Positions 43,885-52,588 are shown, numbered from the stretch's first letter. The stretch is DNA of 64,000 bases from JAEXZL01 sp049943125 (GCF_049943125.1 NZ_CP188040.1:1116001-1180000), one strand, 5' to 3'. The notes: generated from the letters alone by a model not told the origin. Translations and numbers: made by a program.

Positions 43885-43952
43885 TATAGTTATAACTATA
43901 TCTTTTATTAAAAGCTTGTCTTAAAAGATAATGTTTCGATATAACTGTTATA
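43885..43952 (+). promoter_or_regulatory. Two related palindromes upstream of the aldolase gene
   Basis: TATAGTTATAACTATA (43885-43900) is a perfect palindrome, and TATAAC-T-GTTATA (43940-43952) a second one with the same half-site. Possible operator pair; the regulator is unknown and AT-rich chance cannot be excluded. Confidence 0.35.
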
Positions 43953-43991
43953 AAAAATAGCAGTACATTCCTTAAGAAGAAAGGTGGATAT

Positions 43992-44645
43992 ATGAAAGAT
44001 AAAATAATTCATTTTATAGAAGAACATAAAATAATAGCAATTTGTAGAGGAATATACGGCGAAAGCCTCGTTAGCCTCGTAAAGGCTCTCTATGAAGGTG
44101 GGGTACGCTTAGTAGAGGTTACCTTCGATCAGGGAGATAAGGATTGTCTTACGAAAACCTCTGAAGCCATTAAGCTTCTGACATCTACCTTTGATGGCAA
44201 GGTAAAGATTGGCGCCGGAACAGTAGTTACCGTGGATCAGGTTCATGAAGCTAAGAAGGCTGGAGCAGAATATATAATAGCCCCAAATGTTAATAAGGAA
44301 GTTATACAGGAGGGTAATAAGCTAGATATGGTCACCATCCCAGGAGCAATGACCCCCACAGAAATACTGGATGCTCACTTCGCTGGTGCAGATTTCGTTA
44401 AGCTATTTCCTGCAGGAACTCTTGGACTTACCTATGCAAAGGACATATTGGGACCTATAAATCACGTTAAACTCATAGCTACCGCTGGAGTAACACCAGA
44501 CAATCTAGAAGCCTTCTTAAAGCTTGGCTATTCAGGAGCTGGAATAAGCAGCTATCTTACCAATAAGGCTCTAGTTAATGAAGGGAAGTTTGATGTTCTA
44601 AAGGAGCATGCTAAAGAGCTAGTAGATATTGCATCTAAAATATAA
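43992..44645 (+). CDS. eda: KDPG/KHG aldolase-family protein
   Basis: 217 residues, a TIM barrel of the KDPG aldolase family. RLVEVTFDQGDKD (with Glu of the EVT motif), KIGAGTVVTVDQVHEAKKAGAEYIIAPN, and FVKLFPAGTLG (Schiff-base Lys about 136) are the diagnostic blocks, and IATAGVTPDN is the phosphate loop. It cleaves 2-keto-3-deoxy-6-phosphogluconate to pyruvate and glyceraldehyde 3-phosphate, or the hydroxyglutarate analogue. Divergent from the GntR gene; its relation to the catabolic operon is uncertain. No edd or KDG kinase lies next to it. ATG has AAAGGTGG before it. Repeat arrays flank the gene on both sides. Confidence 0.85.
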   Translation: MKDKIIHFIEEHKIIAICRGIYGESLVSLVKALYEGGVRLVEVTFDQGDKDCLTKTSEAIKLLTSTFDGKVKIGAGTVVTVDQVHEAKKAGAEYIIAPNVNKEVIQEGNKLDMVTIPGAMTPTEILDAHFAGADFVKLFPAGTLGLTYAKDILGPINHVKLIATAGVTPDNLEAFLKLGYSGAGISSYLTNKALVNEGKFDVLKEHAKELVDIASKI

Positions 44646-44664
44646 ATTCAATACTGCTTGTTGA

Positions 44665-44692
44665 CGGAGGCGGTTTTTGCTGCCTCTTTTTT
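44665..44692 (+). terminator. Terminator after the aldolase gene
   Basis: GAGGC and GCCTC form a short stem closing GGTTTTTGCT, followed by a run of seven T; it starts 20 bases after the stop. Confidence 0.7.
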
Positions 44693-44693
44693 T

Positions 44694-44843
44694 GAGCTAA
44701 GAAAAAGAACTAAGAGGTAAGAACTAAGAGTTGAAGAGCAGAAGATAAAAGAGAGCTAAGAAGTAAAAAATAAGAGCTAAGAGTTGAAGAAAAAAGAAAC
44801 TAAGATAAAAGATAGTTAAGAGAAGAGTAAAAGAAGGTAAAAA
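44694..44843 (+). repeat. Purine-rich degenerate repeat array 3
   Basis: Words GAACTAAGAGGTAAGAAC, AGAGCTAAGAAGTAAAAAATAAGAG and GATAAAAGATAGTTAAGAG resemble arrays 1, 2, 4 and 5. It begins directly after the aldolase terminator and ends about 160 bases before the S23-like gene. Confidence 0.8.
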
Positions 44844-45001
44844 TATAAGATAAGAATTATCAACTAGGATATGCTGCATTACAAGTGAATAATTATAAGA
44901 ACAAATATATAAAATTAGCAAATAAATTTATTATCCGAATAAATAATAGTTATTTTGGGTAAATTAATGGGTAAAGGATAATTACTTATGAGAGGTAAAA
45001 T

Positions 45002-45367
45002 ATGAAGGATAGTGAATTGATTAGGCAGTCTATTGAGTTTTCAGTGGTATTGGTGGATTATTATAAGTGGCTTGTATTTGACAAGAAGGAGTATGTTATG
45101 TCAAAACAGATATTAAGAAGTGGTACTAGCATAGGTGCTAATATACATGAGGCTCAGTATGCAATAAGCGATGCTGATTTTATACATAAGCTTACCATAT
45201 CCCTGAAGGAAGCATCCGAAACAGAATATTGGTTAATTATACTTACCCGTACTGGTTATTTACCACAGGAATTCGAAGTACTAAAGCCTAAATGTGAATC
45301 CTTAAAAAAGATGCTAGTAGCAACTTTAAATACCTTAAAGGAAAATAAAATACAACAGAAAAAATGA
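45002..45367 (+). CDS. Four-helix-bundle S23/IVP-like protein
   Basis: 121 residues, all-helical. SKQILRSGTSIGANIHEAQYAISDADFIHKLTISLKEASETEYWLIIL is the well-conserved core of the four-helix-bundle family that includes proteins encoded in 23S rRNA intervening sequences and the Avd accessory protein of diversity-generating retroelements. No RNA-binding role is proven for most members. No reverse transcriptase or variable repeat is seen nearby, so a DGR is not supported. It lies just past repeat array 3. GAGAGGTAAAAT precedes the ATG. Co-occurrence with the arrays may be meaningful. Confidence 0.88.
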   Translation: MKDSELIRQSIEFSVVLVDYYKWLVFDKKEYVMSKQILRSGTSIGANIHEAQYAISDADFIHKLTISLKEASETEYWLIILTRTGYLPQEFEVLKPKCESLKKMLVATLNTLKENKIQQKK

Positions 45368-45422
45368 GAACGGAGAACGTCCATAGATTTGTGTAAATAA
45401 ATATAGACAAGATATATATTTG

Positions 45423-45459
45423 AAAATTACTACAGAGGGCAAGCTCTGTAGTAATTTTT
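45423..45459. terminator. Terminator after the S23-like gene
   Basis: AAAATTACTACAGAG pairs with CTCTGTAGTAATTTT around GGCAAG; T-run follows. The stem is of the same type as the one at 27312-27350. Confidence 0.85.
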
Positions 45460-45558
45460 GTTTTGTTGAGCTAAGTATATCCATCCTCTATATCCTTGTT
45501 CTAAACTACATTTACCTTCAGAGATATATCTTTCTATTACCCTTTTAGCTTCGTTCAT
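45430..45558 (-). CDS. Possible 42-residue protein after the zinc-ribbon gene
   Basis: ATG at 45558 with AGAGGAT upstream, 25 bases after the stop of the 95-residue gene. The peptide begins MNEAKRVIERYISEGKCSLEQ and continues GYRGWIYLAQQNKNYYRACP before the stop. It ends inside the terminator stem at 45423-45459, which makes a real gene doubtful. It could be a truncated C-terminus or chance. Confidence 0.3.
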   Translation of the reverse strand: MNEAKRVIERYISEGKCSLEQGYRGWIYLAQQNKNYYRACPL

Positions 45559-45584
45559 CTTTAATCCTCTATATCTTATTGTTA

Positions 45585-45872
45585 TTATTTCAACTTCTCT
45601 TCAACAGGAATATATCCTGCAATAAGACCACCTACGCCTATAGCAATAATATCTAATAAAATAATAGTGGCTATATATACTATAGTGAACCTTTGAGTAA
45701 TAATTTGATTAATACAGAAATTTATCATCATAGTTATAACGAGTATTATAAACATATGCCATTTGTTTATCCGAAGTTTAGCCCCACAGATTGGACACAC
45801 TTTTCTATCCAGCTTGCCCACAATAATATTTTTTGTACCTAACCTTGCTTCACATATAGGACACTTAGCCAT
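45585..45872 (-). CDS. Zinc-ribbon membrane protein
   Basis: 95 residues. MAKCPICEARLG and RKVCPICGAKLR (CPxC repeated, about residues 4-33) form one zinc ribbon, followed by two spans (about 38-60 and 67-86). Such small zinc-ribbon/TM proteins have no assigned function. ATG behind AAGGAGGAG. Convergent with the S23-like gene. Confidence 0.7.
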   Translation of the reverse strand: MAKCPICEARLGTKNIIVGKLDRKVCPICGAKLRINKWHMFIILVITMMINFCINQIITQRFTIVYIATIILLDIIAIGVGGLIAGYIPVEEKLK

Positions 45873-45975
45873 TAATACTCCTCCTTATAAGATATATTGA
45901 ATTTGTGATGATATATATATTTATTTCATTAACTATAGGCCGATAGTAAAGCCTGTTTTAGAGTGATAAATCTCC

Positions 45976-47214
45976 TTAGTTTTTAATATTTATCTTTTCT
46001 AGCTCTAACACCTTCTGCACACAATTGTCATTTTTAAAGTCACCAAAATAACTCTTCAAGGTAGTATCTTCTATAATATAATCTGGTGTAGTCTTATATT
46101 CTTCATTGCATACCCCATTAGAAGTTAAAAACATTTGTGATGACATTCTTACTAATAAGCCACTATTAGGAAGGTCGAATAACACTGGATCTGTACCGCC
46201 ACCGTCACCACCAGTTTTCTCCCCAATTAGAGTTGCAAAGCCAGTATCCTTGACAAAGATAGAAAATGACTCTGAAGAGGAAAATACCCAGCCATCGACT
46301 AACAAATATATATTACCTTTAAAGTTACCTACCTTATTAGCTTCTATAATATCCTCAACTTTTGTATAACTATTAAAATCTTTAGCCACTTCCTCAGGGA
46401 CATCCTCTAACTGTAAGCTAATAAATTCATCCACATCACTTATTTTAAACTCCCTCTTCTCCACATAATCGTCTATTACAGCTCCTCCTCTATATAAAGA
46501 ATACCCTTCATGCTTCATATCCTTATCAATCAGCATAGATACAATACTTGCCCAATACAAATCATTTCCACCACTATTTCCTCTAATATCAATAATCAGA
46601 GCCTGATAATTATCAAGCTTTTTTATATATTCCTTAATAATATTCATGTCCTCCTCCAATGGAACGCCTATTCTTCCCATTTGAGGAAGATACATATATC
46701 CAACCTTTCCTTCTACCGCATCCATAAGCTTCAGTTCTGCATTTAATGTACTGCTATTACTATCTTCATTATTTGTTATAACAACTTCCTCTTCACTTTT
46801 CCCATATCGTTTTAGAACTGTCTCATTATCGAGGCAATCAAACCATCCAAGTTTACCATAAACCTTTTTAATCAAATGAAAATTTAAATAACCATCCTTA
46901 GGTATAATGTGAGTATGGCCATTATTTAAACCCAAAAGAATTTTTTCTAGCGCAGCTATAAAGGCTTCATCATCTTCCGTTTCTTTAATCCACTCTTCAT
47001 ATGTATCTTTATAAGCTAACCAATCAACATCATTTAATCTCTTATTAACATCTAAAAAAGGGTACCCTTCTTTAATGACCTGATACATATAGTTAAAGTC
47101 TTCTAATTTAGCTTCCTGAGAAAGAGGCTCCTCGCTCTCTTTATCACAGCCTACAAAAATTACCGTTATAATAACAATTAAAAATACTGCCACCCAACTC
47201 TTTATCCTTCTCAC
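45976..47214 (-). CDS. S41-family peptidase, secreted lipoprotein
   Basis: 412 residues from GTG 47214, which has GGGAGG eight bases upstream; a TTG at 47229 lies inside that ribosome site. Lipoprotein signal FLIVIITVIFVGCDKE. Then a peptidase S41 tail-specific domain: VDYMYLPQMGRIG-type core (GKVGYMYLPQ, about 180-195), IIDIRGNSGGNDLYWASI (substrate loop), WVFSSSESFSIF with nucleophile Ser, and GEKTGGDGGG (about 335). No PDZ domain is evident. It would cleave proteins or peptides at the outer surface; the substrate is unknown. Confidence 0.82.
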   Translation of the reverse strand: MRRIKSWVAVFLIVIITVIFVGCDKESEEPLSQEAKLEDFNYMYQVIKEGYPFLDVNKRLNDVDWLAYKDTYEEWIKETEDDEAFIAALEKILLGLNNGHTHIIPKDGYLNFHLIKKVYGKLGWFDCLDNETVLKRYGKSEEEVVITNNEDSNSSTLNAELKLMDAVEGKVGYMYLPQMGRIGVPLEEDMNIIKEYIKKLDNYQALIIDIRGNSGGNDLYWASIVSMLIDKDMKHEGYSLYRGGAVIDDYVEKREFKISDVDEFISLQLEDVPEEVAKDFNSYTKVEDIIEANKVGNFKGNIYLLVDGWVFSSSESFSIFVKDTGFATLIGEKTGGDGGGTDPVLFDLPNSGLLVRMSSQMFLTSNGVCNEEYKTTPDYIIEDTTLKSYFGDFKNDNCVQKVLELEKINIKN

Positions 47215-47299
47215 AATACTCCCTCCCAAAACTCATCTATACACACCCATATATATCCATTTTATTCCATTTAAAAAATTAACACAACAAAAAAAGAGC

Positions 47300-47530
47300 T
47301 AGATCACTCTAACTCTAATTCATCCACCTATCCAATCTTATCTCTCTTCTAATCTTCTATCTTCTAATCCTCTATCTTCTAATCTTCTAATCTTCTAATC
47401 TTCTATATTCTAATCCTCTATCTTTTGTCCTTCAACTCTTAGCTCTTACTTCTTACCTCTTAGTTCTCTTTTGTCCTTCAACTCTTACTTCTTACCTATT
47501 ACCTCTTAGCTCTTACCTATTACCTCTTAG
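47300..47530 (-). repeat. Purine-rich degenerate repeat array 4 (read on the minus strand)
   Basis: Two word types. A decamer-like TCTTCTAATC/TCTATCTTCTAATC occupies about 47345-47425. The second type contains TTGTCCTTCAACTC, TTACTTCTTACC and TACCTCTTAG. Read on the minus strand these are the purine-rich words of the other arrays. The array lies after the ABC-F gene stop. Confidence 0.8.
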
Positions 47531-47536
47531 TTGCTC

Positions 47537-49093
47537 TTAAACTATCTTTGTAGTCCAATCCTCACAATTCCAAATCTCCGTTGCTACTTCATTGTAGAAT
47601 TCAGGCTCATGGGATACTAAAAGTATGCTTCCCTTGTATTCCTTAAGAGCTCTCTTCAGCTCTTCCTTAGCCTCAACATCTAAGTGGTTCGTAGGCTCGT
47701 CGAGGATTAGTATGTTTGTTTCCTTGTTTATGAGCTTGCAGAGCCTTACCTTGGCCTGTTCTCCTCCGGAGAGGACCACTACCTTGCTTTCTATGTGCTT
47801 TGTGGTGAGGCCGCATTTGGCTAGGGCTGCTCTTATTTCGTACTGAGTGAAGTGAGGGAAGGTTTCCCAAACCTCTTCTATGCAGGTGTTGTAGTTTGCT
47901 TCCTTGATTTCCTGCTCGAAGTAGCCGATTTCCTGATAATCTCCTCTTTCAACCTCTCCTGATAGAGGCTGTATAAGTCCCATAAGGCTCTTTAGGAGGG
48001 TAGTCTTACCAAGACCATTGGCTCCCACTAATGCTATCTTCTGTCCTCTTTCCATGGTGAGGTTTAGAGGTCTTGTAAGTGGCTCATTGTAGCCTATAAC
48101 CATGTCCTTTGTCTGGAAGATAAGCTTTCCTGAGGTTCTGCCTTGCTTGAAGTTGAATTCAGGCTTTGGTTTTTCTGGGGCAAGCTCTATAATATCCATT
48201 TTATCCAGCTTCTTCTGTCTTGCTTTTGCCATGTTTGAAGTGGCTACCCTTGCTTTGTTTCTGGCTATGAAGTCCTCAAGCTTTGCTATCTCCTGCTGTT
48301 GTCTTTCATAAGCTGCTTCTAGCTGTTCCTTTTTAGCCTCATATACTCTTCTGAAGCTTTCGTAGTCCCCTACGTATCTGGTAAGCTTCCTGTGCTCCAC
48401 ATGATAGATCAGATTAACAACGCTATTTAAGAAAGGAATGTCATGGGATATTAATATAAAGGCATTCTCATAATTCTGAAGGAAGCGCTTCAACCACTCT
48501 ATGTGCTGCTCATCAAGATAGTTGGTAGGCTCGTCAAGAAGCAGTATATCAGGTACTTCTAATAATAGCTTAGCAAGAAGAACCTTGGTTCTCTGTCCTC
48601 CTGAAAGGTCAGCCACGTCCTTATCAAGGCCTATATCCTTAAGACCAAGACCAGCAGCTACCTCTTCTACCTTGGCATCAATAACATAGAAGCCATTATG
48701 GTCAAGCATATCCTGGATAACTCCGATGTCTGCCATCATCCTGTCCATTTCTTCTGGGGAGGCATCAGCCATCTTTTCATAAAGGCCCATAATCTCTGCT
48801 TCTAAGTCAAATAGATACTTAAAGGCATCTCTAAGGGCATCCCTTATAGTAATCCCTCTCTGAAGCTCAGCGTGCTGATCCATATAGCCCACTCTCACAC
48901 GATTGCTCCATTCTACAGTACCCTCATCTGGGGTCAGCTTTCCAGTGATTATATTCATGAAGGTAGATTTACCTTCTCCATTAGCTCCGATTAATGCCAC
49001 ATGTTCTCCCTTTAAAAGCCTAAAGGAAACATCCTCAAGTATTGCTCTATCTCCAAAGCCGTGACTTACATTTTTCACATGTAAAATGCTCAT
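47537..49093 (-). CDS. ABC-F family ATPase (antibiotic-resistance/translation type)
   Basis: 518 residues from ATG 49093 (AAGGAGAG upstream); an upstream ATG 16 codons earlier is not supported. Two complete ABC domains: Walker A GANGEGKST (about 36-44) and GANGLGKTT (about 348-356), signatures LSGGQRTK and LSGGEQAK. A charged interdomain linker (about 240-310, KEQLEAAYERQQQEIAKLEDFIARNKARVATSN) is the hallmark of ABC-F. These proteins bind ribosomal E-sites and relieve stalling or displace antibiotics; they are not transporters. Closest style is the YfmM/YdiF group. Whether it gives drug resistance cannot be told from sequence. Confidence 0.92.
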   Translation of the reverse strand: MSILHVKNVSHGFGDRAILEDVSFRLLKGEHVALIGANGEGKSTFMNIITGKLTPDEGTVEWSNRVRVGYMDQHAELQRGITIRDALRDAFKYLFDLEAEIMGLYEKMADASPEEMDRMMADIGVIQDMLDHNGFYVIDAKVEEVAAGLGLKDIGLDKDVADLSGGQRTKVLLAKLLLEVPDILLLDEPTNYLDEQHIEWLKRFLQNYENAFILISHDIPFLNSVVNLIYHVEHRKLTRYVGDYESFRRVYEAKKEQLEAAYERQQQEIAKLEDFIARNKARVATSNMAKARQKKLDKMDIIELAPEKPKPEFNFKQGRTSGKLIFQTKDMVIGYNEPLTRPLNLTMERGQKIALVGANGLGKTTLLKSLMGLIQPLSGEVERGDYQEIGYFEQEIKEANYNTCIEEVWETFPHFTQYEIRAALAKCGLTTKHIESKVVVLSGGEQAKVRLCKLINKETNILILDEPTNHLDVEAKEELKRALKEYKGSILLVSHEPEFYNEVATEIWNCEDWTTKIV

Positions 49094-49206
49094 TTTTATT
49101 TTTCTCTCCTTAAGCAAGCAATATATTATTAGCTTGTTCATTACTCAAAAATTTACTCACCAAAATATTGTAAATTATATACTACCGTATGTCAAAGAAA
49201 AAAATA

Positions 49207-49251
49207 AGACTCCAAAAAAACACTAAAATATCAGTGTCTTCCAGAGTCTTA
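49207..49251 (-). terminator. Terminator after the CPBP gene
   Basis: AAGACTC/GAGTCTT outer and CACT/AGTG inner stems, near A/T-rich tracts, just past the CPBP stop. Confidence 0.6.
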
Positions 49252-49256
49252 TAGCT

Positions 49257-50183
49257 TTATATATAAGAGAAAAGCATGATTCCAATAAATATAAATATTA
49301 TAGCTATTAATGGTAAATTAAAGGGATTATCCTTTGGAGCTTCCTTAATATCATCTTCTTCATTGATGCCATCTACTATTTCAATATTAGTACCATAAGA
49401 AGAGAGCTTCAGCCTTCTTAAAAGATATACTATTATAAGGCCAAATATTACTGCTATTACTCCCATTACAATCCCCGTACTGAGCATTGTAGTTTCTCCA
49501 AGCACTGAAAAATTCTCCATTCCTCTGCTTATTTCCATTCTATCAAAGGACAGCTTGCTTATAGTCACCTGAAAGCCGTTAAAAACAAAGTGAGCAATCA
49601 TTGCAGAAAAGATGCTGTGGGTTATTCTTACCAAATATCCAAAGAGTACACCTATAATAGAGGTATATAAAAGCTGCTGGGGATTTAAATGAAGCATACC
49701 AAAAATAAGTCCTGTGATTATTGCTGCTGATAAAACCGGTTCCTTTTTATACCCATGAAGCACAACACCTCTTATGGCAAGCTCCTCACAGAAGGAAGGG
49801 ATAACTGCTAGTACTATAAGAAGCATCCAGTAGGGATATATGCTTATACTTCCAAATAAATCTACTACATCATTATTAAAAAGGAGGCTAGATAAATAAG
49901 ATAGAAACCAAGCAACAGGCTGTGATGCTAGGGCAATAAGTGTAACTAAGCATAAATTCTTAAAGCTTAGTATACGAAGGCTTAATACCTCCTTAAAATT
50001 CTCTCCTGTTACAGCAAAATAAAATAATACAGGAGCCAGTAGAAAAAGTAGCTGGGTGAAAATTAGCAAACAAATATAGCTGGGAACCATTGCTGCTAAT
50101 ATTGGTACTATATAAATTGAACCGAAAAATTGAAGCAAAATCAGTATAAGAGCAAAAAGGTTCCCTTTAAACGTTGATGTCAT
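49257..50183 (-). CDS. CPBP-family intramembrane metalloprotease (CAAX-like)
   Basis: 308 residues, about eight spans. SFCEELAIRGVVLHGYK (Glu-Glu-x3-Arg, about 136-150) is motif 1, LIFGMLHLNPQQLLYTSIIGVLFGYL with His (about 166) motif 2, and AHFVFNGF (about 196-203) motif 3, so all CPBP metal/catalytic blocks are present. In bacteria CPBP proteins process peptides, for example bacteriocin immunity. Here no bacteriocin gene is seen. A charged tail segment (INEEDDIKEAPKDN) is unusual. ATG with AAAGGCGG. Confidence 0.85.
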   Translation of the reverse strand: MTSTFKGNLFALILILLQFFGSIYIVPILAAMVPSYICLLIFTQLLFLLAPVLFYFAVTGENFKEVLSLRILSFKNLCLVTLIALASQPVAWFLSYLSSLLFNNDVVDLFGSISIYPYWMLLIVLAVIPSFCEELAIRGVVLHGYKKEPVLSAAIITGLIFGMLHLNPQQLLYTSIIGVLFGYLVRITHSIFSAMIAHFVFNGFQVTISKLSFDRMEISRGMENFSVLGETTMLSTGIVMGVIAVIFGLIIVYLLRRLKLSSYGTNIEIVDGINEEDDIKEAPKDNPFNLPLIAIIFIFIGIMLFSYI

Positions 50184-50337
50184 AGTATTGACCGCCTTTA
50201 TCTATTAGTAAAATATTAACAATATCATTATAACTGATATTTATTAATAATTTATAGCTAATATGTATAAAAATAAATAACTTGGATAATAATATTTATA
50301 TAATAATATTGCCTCTCCCCCATTTTATAATATAATT

Positions 50338-50392
50338 AAAGCCCCTCATATAATAAATTACCAAAAGTAATTTTATTATATGAGGGGTTTTC
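50338..50392 (-). terminator. Terminator after cinA
   Basis: GCCCCTCATATAATAAA and its complement form a long stem with inner TTAC/GTAA; T-run follows on both strands. Just past the cinA stop. Confidence 0.8.
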
Positions 50393-50408
50393 CCTATGTA
50401 AATATAAT

Positions 50409-51653
50409 TTATTTGTGATTAATTAACTCTCTCCTGAGCCAATCAAGAACAGCACTGACAGCTCTATCTCTTATTTTATTTCTGCTACCGGCAAAACGAT
50501 ATTCCTTAACCTTAGTAACGCCCTTTATGGTTATAGCTGCATAAACGAGGCCTATAGGCTTATCCTCTCCTCCAGTGCCTGGGCCTGCAAGTCCTGTAGT
50601 AGATATACCTATATCACTTCCCGCTTCTCTTGCTATACCTTCTGCCATTTCTATAGCCGTTTCAGCACTGACTGCCGTATAATTATCCAGGGTTTCCTTC
50701 TTAACACCGAGCCTTCTCATCTTTGCATCATTAGTATAGGTTACGGCTCCCTCTATAAAAACATTAGCTATTCCAGGATAGTTCACAAGCCTTGAAGCAA
50801 GCATACCACCAGTGCAGGATTCTGATACAGCTACCGTAAGCTCCTTTTTCATTAAAAGCTCAGCTACCACCTTTTCCATGGTAGTATCTTCACCTTCTCC
50901 ATATACGTTATCCCCAAGGCGGTCTATAATCTCCTGCTCTAAGGGAGCTATCATATCCTTTGCCTCTTCCTCATCCTTCGCCCTGGCTGTAATTCTAAAG
51001 ATCACATCTGCTTCCTTAGCATAGGGAGCTACCGTAGGGTTAGTTTGTTTATCTAATATATCTCTAATGAGCTCCTCTGCAGCACTTTCCCCTAAACCTG
51101 AAATTCTTAATACCTTAGAATATAGGATATCCTTGCTTTCTTTTCTAAGATAGGGCACTACGGATTCATGAAACATAGGCTTCATCTCCTTTGGTGGCCC
51201 TGGTAGAACTATAATGGTCTTGTTATTATCACCTTTAAGAATTGCTCCAGGAGCTGTTCCATTATGATTTTCTAGAATCACAGCCTCTTTTGGAAAATAT
51301 GCCTGCTTTTTATTATTTTCCGTAGCTTCTCTCCCTATGGATTTAAAATAATTATTGATAAACTCCCAGGAGGTCTCATGGAAAATTAACTCCTGATTAA
51401 AAAATTTTGCTGCTGTTTCTTTTGTTATATCATCTGCTGTAGGTCCTAGCCCACCGGTGGTTATCACAAGGTCACAGCTTTCTAGAGCATCTTCGAAAGC
51501 TTTTAAAAGCCTTTTTTCATTATCTCCAACCACCGTCTGTCTATATACATTTATTCCTAAAGCTGCTAGCTCTTTTGATAGGTACTGGGCATTGGTATTG
51601 ATTATATCACCTAATAATATTTCCGTACCAACGGCAATGATCTCTGCGTTCAT
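50409..51653 (-). CDS. cinA: Competence/damage-inducible protein CinA (nicotinamide nucleotide amidase)
   Basis: 414 residues. N-terminal MoCF-like domain: MNAEIIAVGTEILLGDIINTNAQYLSKELAALGI and LVITTGGLGPTADDITKE, followed by the C-terminal CinA domain, TVAVSESCTGGMLASRLVNYPG (nucleophile region), IEGAVTYTNDAKMRRLGV and ISTTGLAGPGTGG. It deamidates nicotinamide mononucleotide for NAD recycling. recA, which often follows cinA, is not adjacent here. ATG with GGAGGGTGAT upstream. Confidence 0.95.
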   Translation of the reverse strand: MNAEIIAVGTEILLGDIINTNAQYLSKELAALGINVYRQTVVGDNEKRLLKAFEDALESCDLVITTGGLGPTADDITKETAAKFFNQELIFHETSWEFINNYFKSIGREATENNKKQAYFPKEAVILENHNGTAPGAILKGDNNKTIIVLPGPPKEMKPMFHESVVPYLRKESKDILYSKVLRISGLGESAAEELIRDILDKQTNPTVAPYAKEADVIFRITARAKDEEEAKDMIAPLEQEIIDRLGDNVYGEGEDTTMEKVVAELLMKKELTVAVSESCTGGMLASRLVNYPGIANVFIEGAVTYTNDAKMRRLGVKKETLDNYTAVSAETAIEMAEGIAREAGSDIGISTTGLAGPGTGGEDKPIGLVYAAITIKGVTKVKEYRFAGSRNKIRDRAVSAVLDWLRRELINHK

Positions 51654-51864
51654 ATCAAATCACCCTCCGTCCTAATTATCTGAAATTAATAAAATAATTA
51701 TAGCACAACAAATAAAAGCTGCCCACAACCTAAGAAAGCTAAGCTACTCTTAGATATGTGAGCAGATATGTTAAAAATCTCCCTATTTTTCTTCGTCCTG
51801 CAGGACTAAGAATCACAGATTACTGTGCTTTTTTAAAGAAATAAGAGAGATTTATGGCAAGGGT
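51654..51864. other. Spacer with stacked hairpins
   Basis: Contains CTGC-c-CACA...TGTG-a-GCAG (about 51719-51767) with inner CTAAG/CTTAG, then TCCTGCAGGA and CACAG-ATTA-CTGTG. The long hairpin is followed by TTTTATTT on the minus strand, and the last hairpin by TTTTTT on the plus strand. It may be a terminator pair for the small gene at 51865 and an unknown plus-strand transcript. Confidence 0.5.
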
Positions 51865-52002
51865 TTAAACATCATTGGGCTCTACAGACTGTTTTTTCCT
51901 AGTTCTGTTCTTATTTTTTACAGACTCATCGGTAATCGGTGTTTCCCAGTTAGATTTAAGCTTTCTTGCCAATTTATTATCAGGCTGGCTGTCCTTAGTC
52001 AT
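51865..52002 (-). CDS. 45-residue basic protein
   Basis: ATG 52002 behind AGAGGTG. Sequence MTKDSQPDNKLARKLKSNWE, then TPITDESVKNKNRTRKKQSV and EPNDV. Highly charged, no membrane span. Contains an NWE box like SWE in the 34-residue protein upstream. Unknown; possibly a small spore or nucleic-acid-associated protein, not supported beyond charge. Confidence 0.55.
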   Translation of the reverse strand: MTKDSQPDNKLARKLKSNWETPITDESVKNKNRTRKKQSVEPNDV

Positions 52003-52073
52003 ATGTATATCACCTCTAATCATCAATCCTTATATTATATTGAAGAAATAATGAAATATTCCTAAAAAATTTA

Positions 52074-52178
52074 CTACTTGTGCTTATTTTGTATTTCAGG
52101 CACTGGTTCTACTTCATTTTTCTTCTTCTTAGGCTTATGATCACTTTCCCATGAGGCACGCTGATGTTTTTTTGCCAT
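52074..52178 (-). CDS. 34-residue very basic protein
   Basis: ATG 52178 behind AAGGAGG. MAKKHQRASWESDHKPKKKK then NEVEPVPEIQNKHK. Strong ribosome site, no similarity recognised. Lysine/histidine-rich; SWE box shared with its neighbour. Same direction as the 45-residue gene with a 71-base gap. Confidence 0.6.
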   Translation of the reverse strand: MAKKHQRASWESDHKPKKKKNEVEPVPEIQNKHK

Positions 52179-52432
52179 ACTTATTCCTCCTTTTACAGTA
52201 ATGTATATCACTTATAGTCCAATACTTAAATACCAGTGAAAATTTCATTTTTATCTGCCTCTTATATTCTATTATCCCTTCAGTACAAAGGCTGTATACT
52301 AGCTTTCCTGTGGATTATTTGGTTATATAAGCCTTAAATTCATCATACTCCATACGATATTTTATTGGCCTTCAGCAGATAATAATACTGCATATAAAGC
52401 TACATTAATAATGACTTAAAGGAGGAATAGCC

Positions 52433-52588
52433 ATGGAAAAGCATGAAAGAAACATAGACAATGAGGAATTCCTGAAAAATGGTCACAAGACGCAAAATCA
52501 ATGGTCCAAAAATAGGTTTTCCAAAACTATTCAAGAACCTGCCCTTAATAAAAGTGGTAAGGAATACAAAAGAAATGGCTACTATTAA
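52433..52588 (+). CDS. 51-residue basic protein
   Basis: ATG 52433 behind AAAGGAGG. MEKHERNIDNEEFLKNGHKT, QNQWSKNRFSKTIQEPALNK, SGKEYKRNGYY. Divergent from the 34-residue gene across about 250 bases. Charged, His/Asn-rich, likely unfolded alone. Function unknown. Confidence 0.6.
   Translation: MEKHERNIDNEEFLKNGHKTQNQWSKNRFSKTIQEPALNKSGKEYKRNGYY

Noticed and set aside
43992..44645. Making the aldolase part of the 32.6-42.5 kb operon
   Set aside because: It is on the other strand and separated by a repeat array and the GntR gene; only a loose functional link is possible.
45002..45367. Avd of a diversity-generating retroelement
   Set aside because: No reverse transcriptase, template repeat or variable repeat is present in the neighbourhood.
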